A DNA stretch of 64,000 nucleotides from Actimicrobium sp. CCC2.4 (GTDB lineage: Bacteria > Pseudomonadota > Gammaproteobacteria > Burkholderiales > Burkholderiaceae_D): positions 1,488,001-1,552,000 of the forward strand of contig NZ_CP133777.1 of assembly GCF_034347385.1 (NCBI RefSeq). The letters are read 5' to 3'. The notes beneath the pieces are model-generated. The model was given only the letters and a program-made list of their open reading frames with translations, was not told the origin of the DNA and searched no databases. A program made the position numbers and the translations under genes. This document shows, piece by piece, positions 1-7,524 of the stretch (positions within the stretch are counted from its first letter, which is position 1; each line of letters opens with the position of its first letter).

Positions 1-33
1 GGCCTCAGAAACTACCCGCCCCGGGAAACGCCG

Positions 34-1050
34 ATGTCATTCACCCCTTTGCTCAAGTCGCTGCTCGTAGCCGCCGTGCTGATCCCCGCCGTGCACGTCG
101 CCAGTGCCGCCGGGCTGTCGCTGCTCAACGTATCGTACGATCCGACCCGCGAGCTGTACCAGGATGTCAACCAGGCCTTTGCCAGGCAGTGGGCGTCCAG
201 GGGCGGCGACACGATCCGCTTCAAGCAATCGCATGGCGGTTCGGGCAAGCAGGCCCGTGCGGTCATTGATGGTCTCGAAGCCGATGTCGTCACGCTGGCA
301 CTGGCCTATGACATCGATGCGATTGCCGAACGTGGACTGATCGCACCGGGCTGGCAAAAGCGCTTGCCGCACAACAGTGCGCCGTACACGTCGACGATTG
401 TTTTTCTGGTCCGCAAGGGCAACCCGAAAGGCATCACCGACTGGAGTGATCTGATCAAGCCGGGTATCGCCGTCATCACACCGAATCCGAAAACCTCCGG
501 CGGCGCACGCTGGAACCATCTGGCCGCATGGGGCTATGCGCTCAAGCAACCGGGCGGCAATGAAGCGACGGCCCGTGAGTTCCTCGGCAAGCTTTACAAG
601 AACGTACCGGTGCTCGATTCCGGCTCCCGCGGCGCAACCACGACCTTCGTCGAGCGCGGCATCGGTGACGTGCTGATCGCGTGGGAAAACGAAGCGCTGC
701 TGGCCATCAAGGAACTCGGTCCGGACAAGGTCGAGATCGTCGCGCCGCCGCTAAGCATCCTGGCCGAACCACCGGTGGCCGTGGTCGATAAAGTGGTCGA
801 CAAGCGTGGCACCCGCAAGCTTGCCGAAGCCTATGTCCAGTATCTGTATTCGGACGAAGGACAAGAGATCGCGGCCAAAAATTATTACCGCCCGACCTCG
901 GCCGCCGCCGTTAAAAAATACGCCGCGCAATTTCCGAAAGTGCAATTACTGACCATCGAGGAAGTCGCCGGTGGCTGGACCAAGGCACAGAAAACCCACT
1001 TCGCCGATGGCGGCGTGTTCGATCAAATCTACCTGCCTGCCCGCAAATGA
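34..1050 (+). CDS. sbp: Periplasmic sulfate-binding protein of the sulfate/thiosulfate ABC transporter
   Basis: This 338-residue protein captures sulfate (possibly thiosulfate) in the periplasm and delivers it to the CysT/CysW/CysA transporter. Residues 1-25 form a signal peptide ending in VASA. The mature protein opens with [13 protein letters not shown] and continues with the [18 protein letters not shown] and [16 protein letters not shown] stretches typical of the Sbp/CysP family, at the usual length. Its permease genes begin only at 6660, with an unrelated block in between, so it is separated from its usual operon. The reading frame ends inside the 3' end of the convergent ATPase gene (22-base overlap). 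Sulfate versus thiosulfate preference cannot be read from sequence. Confidence 0.95.
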   Translation: MSFTPLLKSLLVAAVLIPAVHVASAAGLSLLNVSYDPTRELYQDVNQAFARQWASRGGDTIRFKQSHGGSGKQARAVIDGLEADVVTLALAYDIDAIAERGLIAPGWQKRLPHNSAPYTSTIVFLVRKGNPKGITDWSDLIKPGIAVITPNPKTSGGARWNHLAAWGYALKQPGGNEATAREFLGKLYKNVPVLDSGSRGATTTFVERGIGDVLIAWENEALLAIKELGPDKVEIVAPPLSILAEPPVAVVDKVVDKRGTRKLAEAYVQYLYSDEGQEIAAKNYYRPTSAAAVKKYAAQFPKVQLLTIEEVAGGWTKAQKTHFADGGVFDQIYLPARK

Positions 1051-2273
1051 GTGCATGCGAGCGTCCCGACGAAGCCGCAAGCGCGTAATAATCCGGTTAG
1101 TTCCTGCAAGCCGATTGCGTCGGCACCATGCCGCAACGCAAAGCGCTCGGTGCCCGGATAAACCACGAAACGCTGCGTGATGCCAAGGTCATCGCAGGCA
1201 ATGGCAAAGCCTTTTGCCGGACTCGGCGAGGACGAGCGTTTGACCTCGATGGCCATCTCGATCCGGCCCCCTTGTTCGAACAGTAAATCCAGTTCGGCAC
1301 CGGCCTGGGTGCGGTAGTAATACGGCATCCGGTGCGGGCCCGCGGCGGCGATCAGGTTGTCGATGCAATGCCCTTCAAAACTGGCACCACAGACCGGATG
1401 GCCGAGCACGTCATCCGTGGTTTCCAGTGACAGCAGCGCATGCACGATGCCGCTGTCGCGCACGTACACTTTCGGAGTCTTGACCAGGCGCTTGCCGACG
1501 TTGCCGCTCCATGGACGCAGTCGACGCAGCAGTTGCAGGTCGACCAGCAAATCGATGTAGCGATTCACGGTTGGATTGGCCACGTCCAGGGCGCTGGCCA
1601 GGCGCGTCTGCGTCAGCACGCTGCCTTGCTGATGCGCCAGCATGGTCCAGAGCCGGCCAATAGTTTCGGCCGGCAGGCGCGGGGCAAACATCGGCACGTC
1701 GCGCTCCAGATAGCTGCGGATGAAGTCGCGTCGCCAATCCAGGCTGCGCCTGTCGTCAGTCGCCAGCAGGCTGTCGGGGAACCCGCCGCGCAGCCACAGC
1801 GTGGCGTCGGCGATGCCTGCGCCGCTGGCTTCGCCGGTGTCGATCGGGCCGATTTCCATATAGGCGATGCGTCCGGCCAGCGTTTCGCTGGATTGGCGCA
1901 TCAGGTCCAGCGAGGTCGAACCCAGCAGCAGGAACTGGCCGTTGCGCTGGCCGGCGCGGCGGTTGTCATCGATGATGCCGCGCAGGACTTCAAAGACGCC
2001 GGGCGCGCGGTGGATTTCATCGAGGATGACCAGCTTGCCTTGCTGCGCGCGCAGATAGCTGTCGGCATCTTCCAGCCGCAGCCGGTCAGCCGGGCGTTCC
2101 AGGTCCAGATACACCGCGCCACCGGGCCAGCCATCGGCGACGGTGCGCGCCAGCGTGGTCTTGCCGACCTGGCGTGGTCCCAGCAGCACGACGGCCGACG
2201 TGTGCGAGAGCTTTTCCTGAAGCAATAATAACAAGGTAAAAATATGAATTCGCGGCGTTTCAGGCAAAGACAT
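1029..2273 (-). CDS. AAA-type ATPase with DUF4143 C-terminal domain
   Basis: The 414-residue protein has a Walker A motif ([14 protein letters not shown]) and a Walker B motif (LVILDEIHR) near the N terminus. The C-terminal half ([27 protein letters not shown]) matches the DUF4143 domain, which carries a nuclease-like E-x-K pattern. Family members are common, often scattered accessory ATPases of unknown role; some authors link them to mobile or toxin-antitoxin-like behaviour. I chose ATG 2273 because MSLPETPRI follows a GGAAAG ribosome binding site; an upstream in-frame start at 2339 would run deep into the next gene. The start overlaps the stop of the FlxA-like gene by 14 bases, suggesting coupling. 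The function of this copy is unknown. Confidence 0.85.
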   Translation of the reverse strand: MSLPETPRIHIFTLLLLLQEKLSHTSAVVLLGPRQVGKTTLARTVADGWPGGAVYLDLERPADRLRLEDADSYLRAQQGKLVILDEIHRAPGVFEVLRGIIDDNRRAGQRNGQFLLLGSTSLDLMRQSSETLAGRIAYMEIGPIDTGEASGAGIADATLWLRGGFPDSLLATDDRRSLDWRRDFIRSYLERDVPMFAPRLPAETIGRLWTMLAHQQGSVLTQTRLASALDVANPTVNRYIDLLVDLQLLRRLRPWSGNVGKRLVKTPKVYVRDSGIVHALLSLETTDDVLGHPVCGASFEGHCIDNLIAAAGPHRMPYYYRTQAGAELDLLFEQGGRIEMAIEVKRSSSPSPAKGFAIACDDLGITQRFVVYPGTERFALRHGADAIGLQELTGLLRACGFVGTLACTHLRAGR

Positions 2274-2556
2274 CGATCTTTCCGCTAACGCCCGCAGGCG
2301 CGGCCGCGGCGTTTGCCGACGCAGGCTGTCGTGCAGCACTGCCGGAGGCGACCTCGTCGATGCGAAGCCGAAGGCTGCTGATCTTGCCGCTGATCGCCTC
2401 GATATCGGCTTTACCCTGCGGCGTTTTTGCGGAGGCGCAATTCACGCATTCCGACAATTGTTTTTGGTAGCGCGACAGTTGATACTCGAGACCGGCTGCT
2501 CTGGCAGAATTGGAGTACGTCACATTTGTCGCGGTCCCGCCGATTGCCTGCACCAT
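2260..2556 (-). CDS. Small FlxA-like coiled-coil protein
   Basis: This is a 98-residue hydrophilic protein. The centre (LEYQLSRYQKQLSECVNC, then KADIEAISGKISSLRLRIDE) looks like two helices that could pair as a coiled coil around a C-x-x-C, followed by an alanine-rich tail. The pattern resembles the FlxA-like family, whose E. coli member belongs to a flagellar sigma regulon, but its role is unknown. ATG 2556 (MVQAIGG) is preferred over the upstream in-frame start at 2607, which would overlap the end of nrsF. The gene is followed by, and overlaps, the DUF4143 ATPase. Family assignment is tentative. Confidence 0.6.
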   Translation of the reverse strand: MVQAIGGTATNVTYSNSARAAGLEYQLSRYQKQLSECVNCASAKTPQGKADIEAISGKISSLRLRIDEVASGSAARQPASANAAAAPAGVSGKIDVFA

Positions 2557-2600
2557 GAGAACTCCTTGTCGTGATTGCCGCAGACTGCTTGTTGACGGGC

Positions 2601-3242
2601 TTACCAACGCAAAATACGGGGCCCGATCAGCGCACCGATGGCGGCCGGAATCAGCATGCCAAGCAGGTACCAGAACGCCACGAACGGCGCTTCGATTTCA
2701 GGGCAATGCAGACAATAAATGGTCGCCGCCGTGGCACCGGCAGTGAATCCGGCGGCCGCGCCAGCCAGACGCAAGCGGGTCGGTGCCAGATCGCGCATCG
2801 CCATCAATAGCGCTGCAAAAATCGGCAATGAAAGACCTGCGATCAGGAAGGCGCAGATGCGCCATGTCGAACCCCAGAAAAGCTGTGCGCGCTGGCCTGG
2901 CGCGGCATCCATCAGAACAAGGCCCGCCGCCACAAACATGATCACGAGCGGCAGCGCGATTAACGCCGGCAGCATCGCTGTGCGCGCGCCGGGTAAGGAC
3001 AGGCGCGCAACCGCGATTTTTCCAGTCCATGCCAGGGCGGCGACAAAGGCGACTTTCAGCAGGAATGCGGGCTGCGTGGCCACTTCGATCAAGTCTTTGC
3101 GCACGCCGAGCAATATCATCATCAGTGACATGCTGACCAGTACGGCACTCGCCATTAGCAGCGTGTTGCGCCATGCCGGTAGCGCTTGTGCGCTTACGTC
3201 CGGCCCGGTCGCCAGCATGTTGATCAACTCGTCGGTTTTCAT
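2601..3242 (-). CDS. nrsF: NrsF-type anti-sigma factor (DUF1109), six-helix membrane protein
   Basis: The 213-residue protein has six hydrophobic spans (about residues 29-46, 60-76, 90-111, 127-148, 158-176 and 186-206) and no long soluble domain, as in DUF1109/NrsF proteins. In Caulobacter NrsF holds sigma factor SigF at the membrane, and two conserved cysteines are needed for release. Here cysteines stand at 130, 177 and 180, closely matching the published pair (131 and 181). The start codon overlaps the sigma factor stop by four bases (ATGA), a translationally coupled sigma/anti-sigma pair. In Azospira suillum the equivalent pair controls a hypochlorite response. Redox sensing by this protein is inference from family and context. 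Confidence 0.88.
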   Translation of the reverse strand: MKTDELINMLATGPDVSAQALPAWRNTLLMASAVLVSMSLMMILLGVRKDLIEVATQPAFLLKVAFVAALAWTGKIAVARLSLPGARTAMLPALIALPLVIMFVAAGLVLMDAAPGQRAQLFWGSTWRICAFLIAGLSLPIFAALLMAMRDLAPTRLRLAGAAAGFTAGATAATIYCLHCPEIEAPFVAFWYLLGMLIPAAIGALIGPRILRW

Positions 3243-3784
3243 GATTCCTCTCGTAAGGTTGCTGCCAATGTCTTCAAGCCCCGGTGCACGGCCACCTTCA
3301 CCGAGGCTTCCGATATGTCCATCGCAGCGGCGGTTTCACGGACCGACCAGCCATCAATCTTGGTGTAACGGATCGCCGCTTGCTGTTGCGCCGGCAACTG
3401 CGCCAACAAGGTCGCCAGATCGCGCCGCGCTTCGCTGGCGTTTTCGTCGGCACTGGAAAAAAGTTCATGTTCGTCGTCCAGCGGCTCGTTACGCAGTTCG
3501 CGTCGCGCGTGCCGCCGTAACCAGTCAATCAGCTTGTATTTCGTAATCGCCACCATCCACGATGTCAGCGGCACGTTTGCGTCATAGGTCAGGCGCTGGT
3601 TGTGGATTGCCAGCAGCGATTCCTGCACCAGATCTTCGACTTCGTCAGGCCAGCGGCTCAGGCGACGGCGCAGAAAGGCGCGCAGATGCACGGAGGTCGA
3701 TTGCAAAAAACTGCGGTAAGCCACGGTATCGCCGGCCATGCCCCGTTGCAGCAGATCATGCAGGCGTGACTCGGTGGTTCGCAT
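3239..3784 (-). CDS. sigF: ECF sigma factor, SigF type
   Basis: This is a group 4 (ECF) sigma factor of 181 residues. Region 2 reads RWPDEVEDLVQESLLAIH with the following LTSWMVAITKYKLIDWLRR. Region 4 is the helix-turn-helix YTKIDGWSVRETAAAMDIS then EASVKVAVHRGLKTL. Pairing with a DUF1109 anti-sigma suggests the ECF16-like/SigF group. ATG 3784 (MRTTESRL) is chosen although an in-frame ATG lies at 3811. A SigF-type promoter occupies 3827-3802, so 3811 would be inside the promoter spacer, while 3784 is preceded by GAGTGAAG. The divergent operon at 3937 carries the same promoter type. Predicted role: oxidative (reactive chlorine) stress response, with autoregulation. Confidence 0.9.
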   Translation of the reverse strand: MRTTESRLHDLLQRGMAGDTVAYRSFLQSTSVHLRAFLRRRLSRWPDEVEDLVQESLLAIHNQRLTYDANVPLTSWMVAITKYKLIDWLRRHARRELRNEPLDDEHELFSSADENASEARRDLATLLAQLPAQQQAAIRYTKIDGWSVRETAAAMDISEASVKVAVHRGLKTLAATLREES

Positions 3785-3801
3785 CACTTCACTCTGCTGT
3801 A

Positions 3802-3827
3802 TTCGTTCCATCTGCGCCTTAAGTTAC
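3802..3827 (-). promoter_or_regulatory. SigF-type promoter of sigF-nrsF
   Basis: Read on the minus strand this is GTAACT, 16 bases, CGAA. It matches the GTAACC-N16-CGAA motif reported for Caulobacter SigF except for the last base of the -35 box. Transcription would begin near 3796, about a dozen bases before the ATG at 3784. Autoregulation of the sigma/anti-sigma operon is inferred. Confidence 0.75.
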
Positions 3828-3875
3828 ATCGTCCGGAAAATAAACAGGTGCGCCACAAATTAATTTTTTCGCACT

Positions 3876-3901
3876 GTAACCAAAGTCGTCGTGATGACGA
3901 A
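3876..3901 (+). promoter_or_regulatory. SigF-type promoter of the DUF1223-yedZ-yedY operon
   Basis: The sequence is GTAACC, exactly 16 bases, then CGAA, a full match to the reported SigF motif. The expected transcription start is near 3907, giving a 30-base leader with GGGAAG (3927-3932) before the ATG at 3937. Its -35 box faces that of the minus-strand copy across 48 bases. Confidence 0.8.
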
Positions 3902-3936
3902 CTACCTTGCACACCACCACTGGATCGGGAAGCACC

Positions 3937-4731
3937 ATGACTCTCATCACTCTGCAATCGATTCGCCTCACTGTCGTAGCTTGTGCCTGTTGCCTTACAT
4001 TGCCTGCCTATGCCGGCAATGTCTGCAAGGTAAAAAGCGGTGCGGCGACCGCCGCGCTGGTCGAACTCTACACCAGCGAAGGTTGTTCCAGCTGTCCTCC
4101 GGCTGACCTGCAACTGCGCCAATTGAAGCAAGTGCTGGATGCCGGTGCGGTGGTGGTGCCGCTCGCACTGCATGTCAGTTACTGGGACCGGATCGGCTGG
4201 AAAGACGTCTTTGCGCAGCCACAATTCGATGCCCGCCAGAGCGCGCTCCTGACCGGCCGGGCAAGCCGTATCGTCTACACCCCGCAGTTTTTTGTCAATG
4301 GCGATGAGCTGCGCAGTTGGCGCAACGATCTTCCGGCCACGGTGCGCCGTGTCAATGCCCGCGCCGCACCAGTGACAATCACCTTGACGTCGGCACCGAA
4401 CGGCAGCGATGGCGTGGCACTGGAGGCGGACGTTGTTGCGGCCGATCCGCAACTGAGCGGCGCGCTGTACCTCGCCGTCAGCGAGAGTGCATTGGTGTCG
4501 CAAGTGACGCGTGGCGAAAACAGCGGTACGACGCTCCGCCATGACAACACGGTACGCAAGTGGTTCGGCCCGATCGCCCTGAAGCAAGGGCGCGCGCAAT
4601 TGCAACAGCAGATCGCGCTGCCGGCAGACTGGCACCGTGAAAACCTGCAAGCCGTTGCCTTTGTCCAGAATCAGGATGGGGTGCTGCAGGCCCTTAGTAC
4701 GGCGCAGTGTCAGCCGGCGCGGGGACTGTGA
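3937..4731 (+). CDS. Secreted DUF1223 protein, thioredoxin-like with CSSC motif
   Basis: The 264-residue protein has a signal peptide (residues 1-26, ending LPAYAG) and a DUF1223 domain. A thioredoxin-like start, ALVELYTSEGCSSCPPAD, places a C-x-x-C at residues 50 and 53. HVSYWDRIGWKDVFAQPQF and YTPQFFVNG are further family hallmarks. It is predicted to work in the periplasm in thiol/disulfide chemistry, but no DUF1223 function is established to my knowledge. It is first in the operon behind a SigF-type promoter, and its stop codon overlaps the next start (TGATG), so it is probably made with the cytochrome b and the molybdoenzyme. ATG 3937 is chosen over 3907, which falls on the predicted transcription start. 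Confidence 0.82.
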   Translation: MTLITLQSIRLTVVACACCLTLPAYAGNVCKVKSGAATAALVELYTSEGCSSCPPADLQLRQLKQVLDAGAVVVPLALHVSYWDRIGWKDVFAQPQFDARQSALLTGRASRIVYTPQFFVNGDELRSWRNDLPATVRRVNARAAPVTITLTSAPNGSDGVALEADVVAADPQLSGALYLAVSESALVSQVTRGENSGTTLRHDNTVRKWFGPIALKQGRAQLQQQIALPADWHRENLQAVAFVQNQDGVLQALSTAQCQPARGL

Positions 4732-5351
4732 TGGGGGCCGTCATGCGTACCCACCAGGGCGCCAAGCCCGCCATCATTCACCCATTCTGGCTGCGTGCCA
4801 CGCACTGGATCAATGCCGTTGCGGTCGTGCTGATGATCGCCAGCGGCTTGCGTATTTATAACGCATCACCATTTTTCGACTTCACGATTCCGGCCGCGTT
4901 GACGCTGGGTGGCTGGCTGGGCGGCGCGCTGCAATGGCATTTCGCGGCGATGTGGCTGCTGGCTGTCAACGGTATCGCTTATCTGGCGATCAACCTGTTC
5001 TCGGGTCGCTTGCGCCGCCAGTTCTTTCCGCTCTCGCCGCGCCAGTTCCTGCGTGATCTGGGTGCCGCACTGAAAGGCAAACTGGCCCACGCCGATCCGC
5101 GCCACTACAACGCGGTACAACGTGCGGCGTATCTGTTCGTGATCCTCGACATCGTCCTGATCGTGTTGTCCGGGCTGGTGCTGTGGAAGTCGGTGCAGTT
5201 TTCGATGCTGCGCGAGCTGCTCGGCGGTTACGAAGCAGCGCGGCGCATACATTTTTTTGCGATGTCAGCGCTGGCCGGTTTTATCGCACTGCATCTGGTG
5301 ATGGTCGCTCTGGTGCCGCGCACGCTGCTGGCCATGCTGCGCGGCCGTTGA
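4731..5351 (+). CDS. yedZ1: Cytochrome b561-type membrane subunit, YedZ1-like
   Basis: This 206-residue membrane protein has about four to five hydrophobic spans and paired histidines suited to b-type heme. They occur in IIHPFWLRATHWINAVAV near the N terminus, in ALQWHFAAMW, and in IHFFAMSALAGFIALHLVMV near the C terminus. It belongs to the cytochrome b/b6 (b561) domain group and would pass electrons from quinol to the periplasmic molybdoenzyme encoded next. In Azospira the corresponding YedZ1 serves the methionine sulfoxide reductase YedY1. The start ATG 4731 overlaps the DUF1223 stop (TGATG); the upstream in-frame start at 4707 lies inside that gene and is less likely. Confidence 0.85.
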   Translation: MGAVMRTHQGAKPAIIHPFWLRATHWINAVAVVLMIASGLRIYNASPFFDFTIPAALTLGGWLGGALQWHFAAMWLLAVNGIAYLAINLFSGRLRRQFFPLSPRQFLRDLGAALKGKLAHADPRHYNAVQRAAYLFVILDIVLIVLSGLVLWKSVQFSMLRELLGGYEAARRIHFFAMSALAGFIALHLVMVALVPRTLLAMLRGR

Positions 5352-5386
5352 TGGTCGACGTCTAATAAAACTTCCAGGAGGATCCC

Positions 5387-6160
5387 ATGAAGAAAAAAAA
5401 TATCGTGATCAATGTCGACGGTGCAGCGATGCTGGCCGATGCGATCCGGCAGATCAGCGTGCCATCGCGGCGGGCGTTCCTGCAGCGCACGGTGACGCTA
5501 GGCGGCCTGGCACTGCTGACCGGTTGCTCCACTAGCGATGCCGACAGCATCGATGCCGCGCTGACCGGCATGTCACGCTTCAATGACAAGGTGCAGGGCC
5601 TGCTGTTCGACCCGACCCGATTGGCACCGACCTATCCCGAGTCGATGATTACGCGACCATTTCCGTTCAATGCGTTTTACGGCGAAGACAAAGTCAAGGA
5701 AGTCGATGGTGAGGCCTGGCGGCTCGAATTAAGTGGCCTGATCGCCGATCGCAAGCCGTGGTCGCTGACGCGTTTGCGTGGTTTGCCGCAAACCGATCAG
5801 GTCACCCGTCATATCTGCGTTGAAGGCTGGAGTGCGATCGGCAAGTGGGGGGGCGTGCCGTTTTCGACATTCCTGCGCCAGGTCGGCGCTGACCTCACGG
5901 CCAAGTACGTCGGCTTCAAATGCAGCGACGATTACTTCACCAGCATCGACATGGCGACCGCACTGCATCCGCAGACGCTGATGGCGCTGACCTACGATGG
6001 CCGGCAACTGCCACCGCGCTACGGTTTTCCGATGAAGCTGCGCATGCCGACCAAGCTCGGCTACAAGAATCCCAAACATATCCAGGCGATTTTCGTCACG
6101 AATACCTACCCCGGCGGTTACTGGGAAGACCAGGGGTACAACTGGTTCGGAGGCAGCTGA
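5387..6160 (+). CDS. yedY1: Molybdopterin-dependent methionine sulfoxide reductase, YedY1/MsrP-like
   Basis: The 257-residue protein is a sulfite-oxidase-fold molybdoenzyme. QVTRHICVEGWSAIGKWGG contains the molybdenum-ligand cysteine (C144), and LRMPTKLGYKNPKHI is a typical C-terminal segment. The N terminus carries a twin-arginine signal (SRRAFLQ, residues 27-33). Its hydrophobic stretch ends in LTGC, a lipobox at C47, so the enzyme may be an exported lipoprotein rather than free as MsrP is. A strong AGGAGG ribosome site precedes ATG 5387. By analogy with Azospira YedY1 it would reduce methionine sulfoxide in periplasmic protein, chiefly the Met-rich peptide encoded downstream. Substrate assignment is inference from the neighbourhood. 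Confidence 0.85.
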   Translation: MKKKNIVINVDGAAMLADAIRQISVPSRRAFLQRTVTLGGLALLTGCSTSDADSIDAALTGMSRFNDKVQGLLFDPTRLAPTYPESMITRPFPFNAFYGEDKVKEVDGEAWRLELSGLIADRKPWSLTRLRGLPQTDQVTRHICVEGWSAIGKWGGVPFSTFLRQVGADLTAKYVGFKCSDDYFTSIDMATALHPQTLMALTYDGRQLPPRYGFPMKLRMPTKLGYKNPKHIQAIFVTNTYPGGYWEDQGYNWFGGS

Positions 6161-6245
6161 ACACAACGGCTGCACTGAAGTTTCAATGTCCGTCTCATTA
6201 TTTGCAGTTCAACCGTACGACCTTAACCACCCCAAGGAAAACACC

Positions 6246-6536
6246 ATGAAAATCATCACACTTGTACTCTCCGCTTGCCTGTTGATCTCCGGTACCGCCT
6301 TTGCCCAGGACGCCATGAAGAAAGATGGCATGGCAATGGACGGCATGGCCAAGGACGGCATGATGAAGAAAGACCCGATGGCCAAAGACGGCATGATGAA
6401 GAAGGACCATATGGAAAAAGACGGCATGATGAAGAAAGACCACATGGCCAAGGACGGCATGATGAAGAAAGACGGGATGGCCAAGGATGGCATGATGAAA
6501 AAAGATGAGATGGGCAAGGATGGCATGGCGAAGTAA
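6246..6536 (+). CDS. mrpX: Methionine-rich periplasmic peptide, MrpX-like
   Basis: The 96-residue precursor has a 20-residue signal peptide ending in GTAFA. The mature part is almost only Met, Lys, Asp, Gly and Ala: I count 20 methionines in 76 residues. From residue 34 it is an 11-residue repeat of the form M-A-K-D-G-M-M-K-K-D-x. This is what is expected of MrpX, a sacrificial scavenger that quenches hypochlorite through methionine oxidation and is then re-reduced by YedY1. ATG 6246 is preceded by AAGGAA; the in-frame start at 6186 would ruin the signal peptide. There is no cysteine in the mature peptide. No SigF-type promoter was seen just upstream, so it may be read from the yed operon. 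Confidence 0.88.
   Translation: MKIITLVLSACLLISGTAFAQDAMKKDGMAMDGMAKDGMMKKDPMAKDGMMKKDHMEKDGMMKKDHMAKDGMMKKDGMAKDGMMKKDEMGKDGMAK
6345..6533 (+). repeat. 33-base tandem repeats encoding the Met-rich units
   Basis: Five full 33-base units and one shortened unit begin at 6345, 6378, 6411, 6444, 6477 and 6510. Each encodes the 11-residue block M-x-K-D-G-M-M-K-K-D-x. The sixth position pair GMM becomes GMA in the last unit. Variable final residues are P, H, H, G and E. Such repeats can change number by slippage or recombination. Confidence 0.9.
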
Positions 6537-6544
6537 CGCATCCG

Positions 6545-6575
6545 GGTAGTCGGCTTATGTAGAATCCGACTATCC
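6545..6575 (+). terminator. Stem-loop after mrpX, possible terminator
   Basis: TAGTCGG (6547-6553) pairs with CCGACTA (6566-6572) around a 12-base loop, nine bases after the mrpX stop. There is no downstream T run, so intrinsic termination is doubtful; it may instead stabilise the 3' end. Confidence 0.3.
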
Positions 6576-6623
6576 ACATGCATAAAAAATCGTTTTCGTT
6601 ACTCGGTACGGATGCAATGATCG

Positions 6624-6656
6624 CGCCTCGATAGTTGGATCGGTAATAACGAGGCG
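6624..6656 (+). promoter_or_regulatory. Inverted repeat covering the cysT ribosome site
   Basis: CGCCTCG (6624-6630) and CGAGGCG (6650-6656) are perfect complements separated by 19 bases. The right arm contains the only Shine-Dalgarno-like GAGGCG in front of ATG 6660. In RNA the helix would hide the ribosome site. The alternative is a protein operator. Neither is proven. Confidence 0.35.
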
Positions 6657-6659
6657 TCA

Positions 6660-7523
6660 ATGACTACTGCAGCAACCTCTCTTCCCGGCCGGGCATCCGC
6701 ATTTCGCGTGATGCCCGGCTTTAATTTGTCGCTCGGGTTCACCGTGTTTTACCTGAGCCTGATCGTGCTGCTGCCGTTGTCGGCGGTATTCCTGAAAACC
6801 TTCGGCATGACCTGGGAAGCGTTCTGGGGCGCCGTCAGTTCCGAGCGCGTGGTGGCGTCCTATCGGCTCACCTTTGGCGCGGCGCTGATCGGCGCGTTGC
6901 TCAACGTGCTGTTCGGCGGGATCGTCGCCTGGGTGCTGGTGCGCTACGAATTCCCCGGCAAAAAAATCATCGATGCACTGGTCGACCTGCCGTTCGCGCT
7001 GCCGACCGCGGTCGCCGGTATCGCGCTCACCGCGCTGTATTCGTCCAATGGCTGGCTCGGGCGTTATCTCGAACCGCTCGGCATCAAGGTCGCATTCACG
7101 CCGCTGGGCATCATCGTGGCGCTGACCTTCATCGGTTTGCCGTTCGTGGTGCGCACCGTGCAACCGGTGCTGCAGGATGCTGAGCGCGAACTCGAAGAAG
7201 CCGCCGCCAGCCTCGGTGCCTCGCGCTGGCAAACCTTCATCCGCATCATCATGCCGACGATTTTGCCGGCCTTGCTGACCGGTTTTGCGCTGGCGTTTGC
7301 GCGTGCCACCGGCGAATACGGCTCGGTGATTTTTATCGCCGGCAACATGCCGATGGTGTCCGAAATCACGCCGCTGTTGATCATCACCAAGCTCGAGCAA
7401 TACGATTACGCCGGCGCGACAGCGATTGCGACGGTGATGCTGACTGCCTCATTCGTACTGCTGCTGACGATCAACCTGTTGCAAGCCTGGACCCGCAAGC
7501 GCGGCCAGTCGGAAAGGATTTGA
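6660..7523 (+). CDS. cysT: Sulfate ABC transporter permease CysT (CysU)
   Basis: The 287-residue inner-membrane permease has about six spans. It carries the EAA loop that contacts the ATPase ([20 protein letters not shown], from about residue 178) and the CysT-like opening [20 protein letters not shown]. With CysW it forms the channel for sulfate or thiosulfate delivered by the binding protein encoded at 34. The cysW start follows after a single base, so the operon is tight: cysT-cysW-cysA-cysB. Length matches the family (about 275-290). Expression is likely controlled by CysB, encoded at the operon end, but I could not identify a clear CysB site. Confidence 0.95.
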   Translation: MTTAATSLPGRASAFRVMPGFNLSLGFTVFYLSLIVLLPLSAVFLKTFGMTWEAFWGAVSSERVVASYRLTFGAALIGALLNVLFGGIVAWVLVRYEFPGKKIIDALVDLPFALPTAVAGIALTALYSSNGWLGRYLEPLGIKVAFTPLGIIVALTFIGLPFVVRTVQPVLQDAERELEEAAASLGASRWQTFIRIIMPTILPALLTGFALAFARATGEYGSVIFIAGNMPMVSEITPLLIITKLEQYDYAGATAIATVMLTASFVLLLTINLLQAWTRKRGQSERI

Positions 7524-7524
7524 C

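Noticed and set aside
3784-3811. In-frame ATG at 3811 as the sigF start
   Set aside because: It falls in the spacer of the predicted SigF-type promoter, whose -10 element lies downstream of it.
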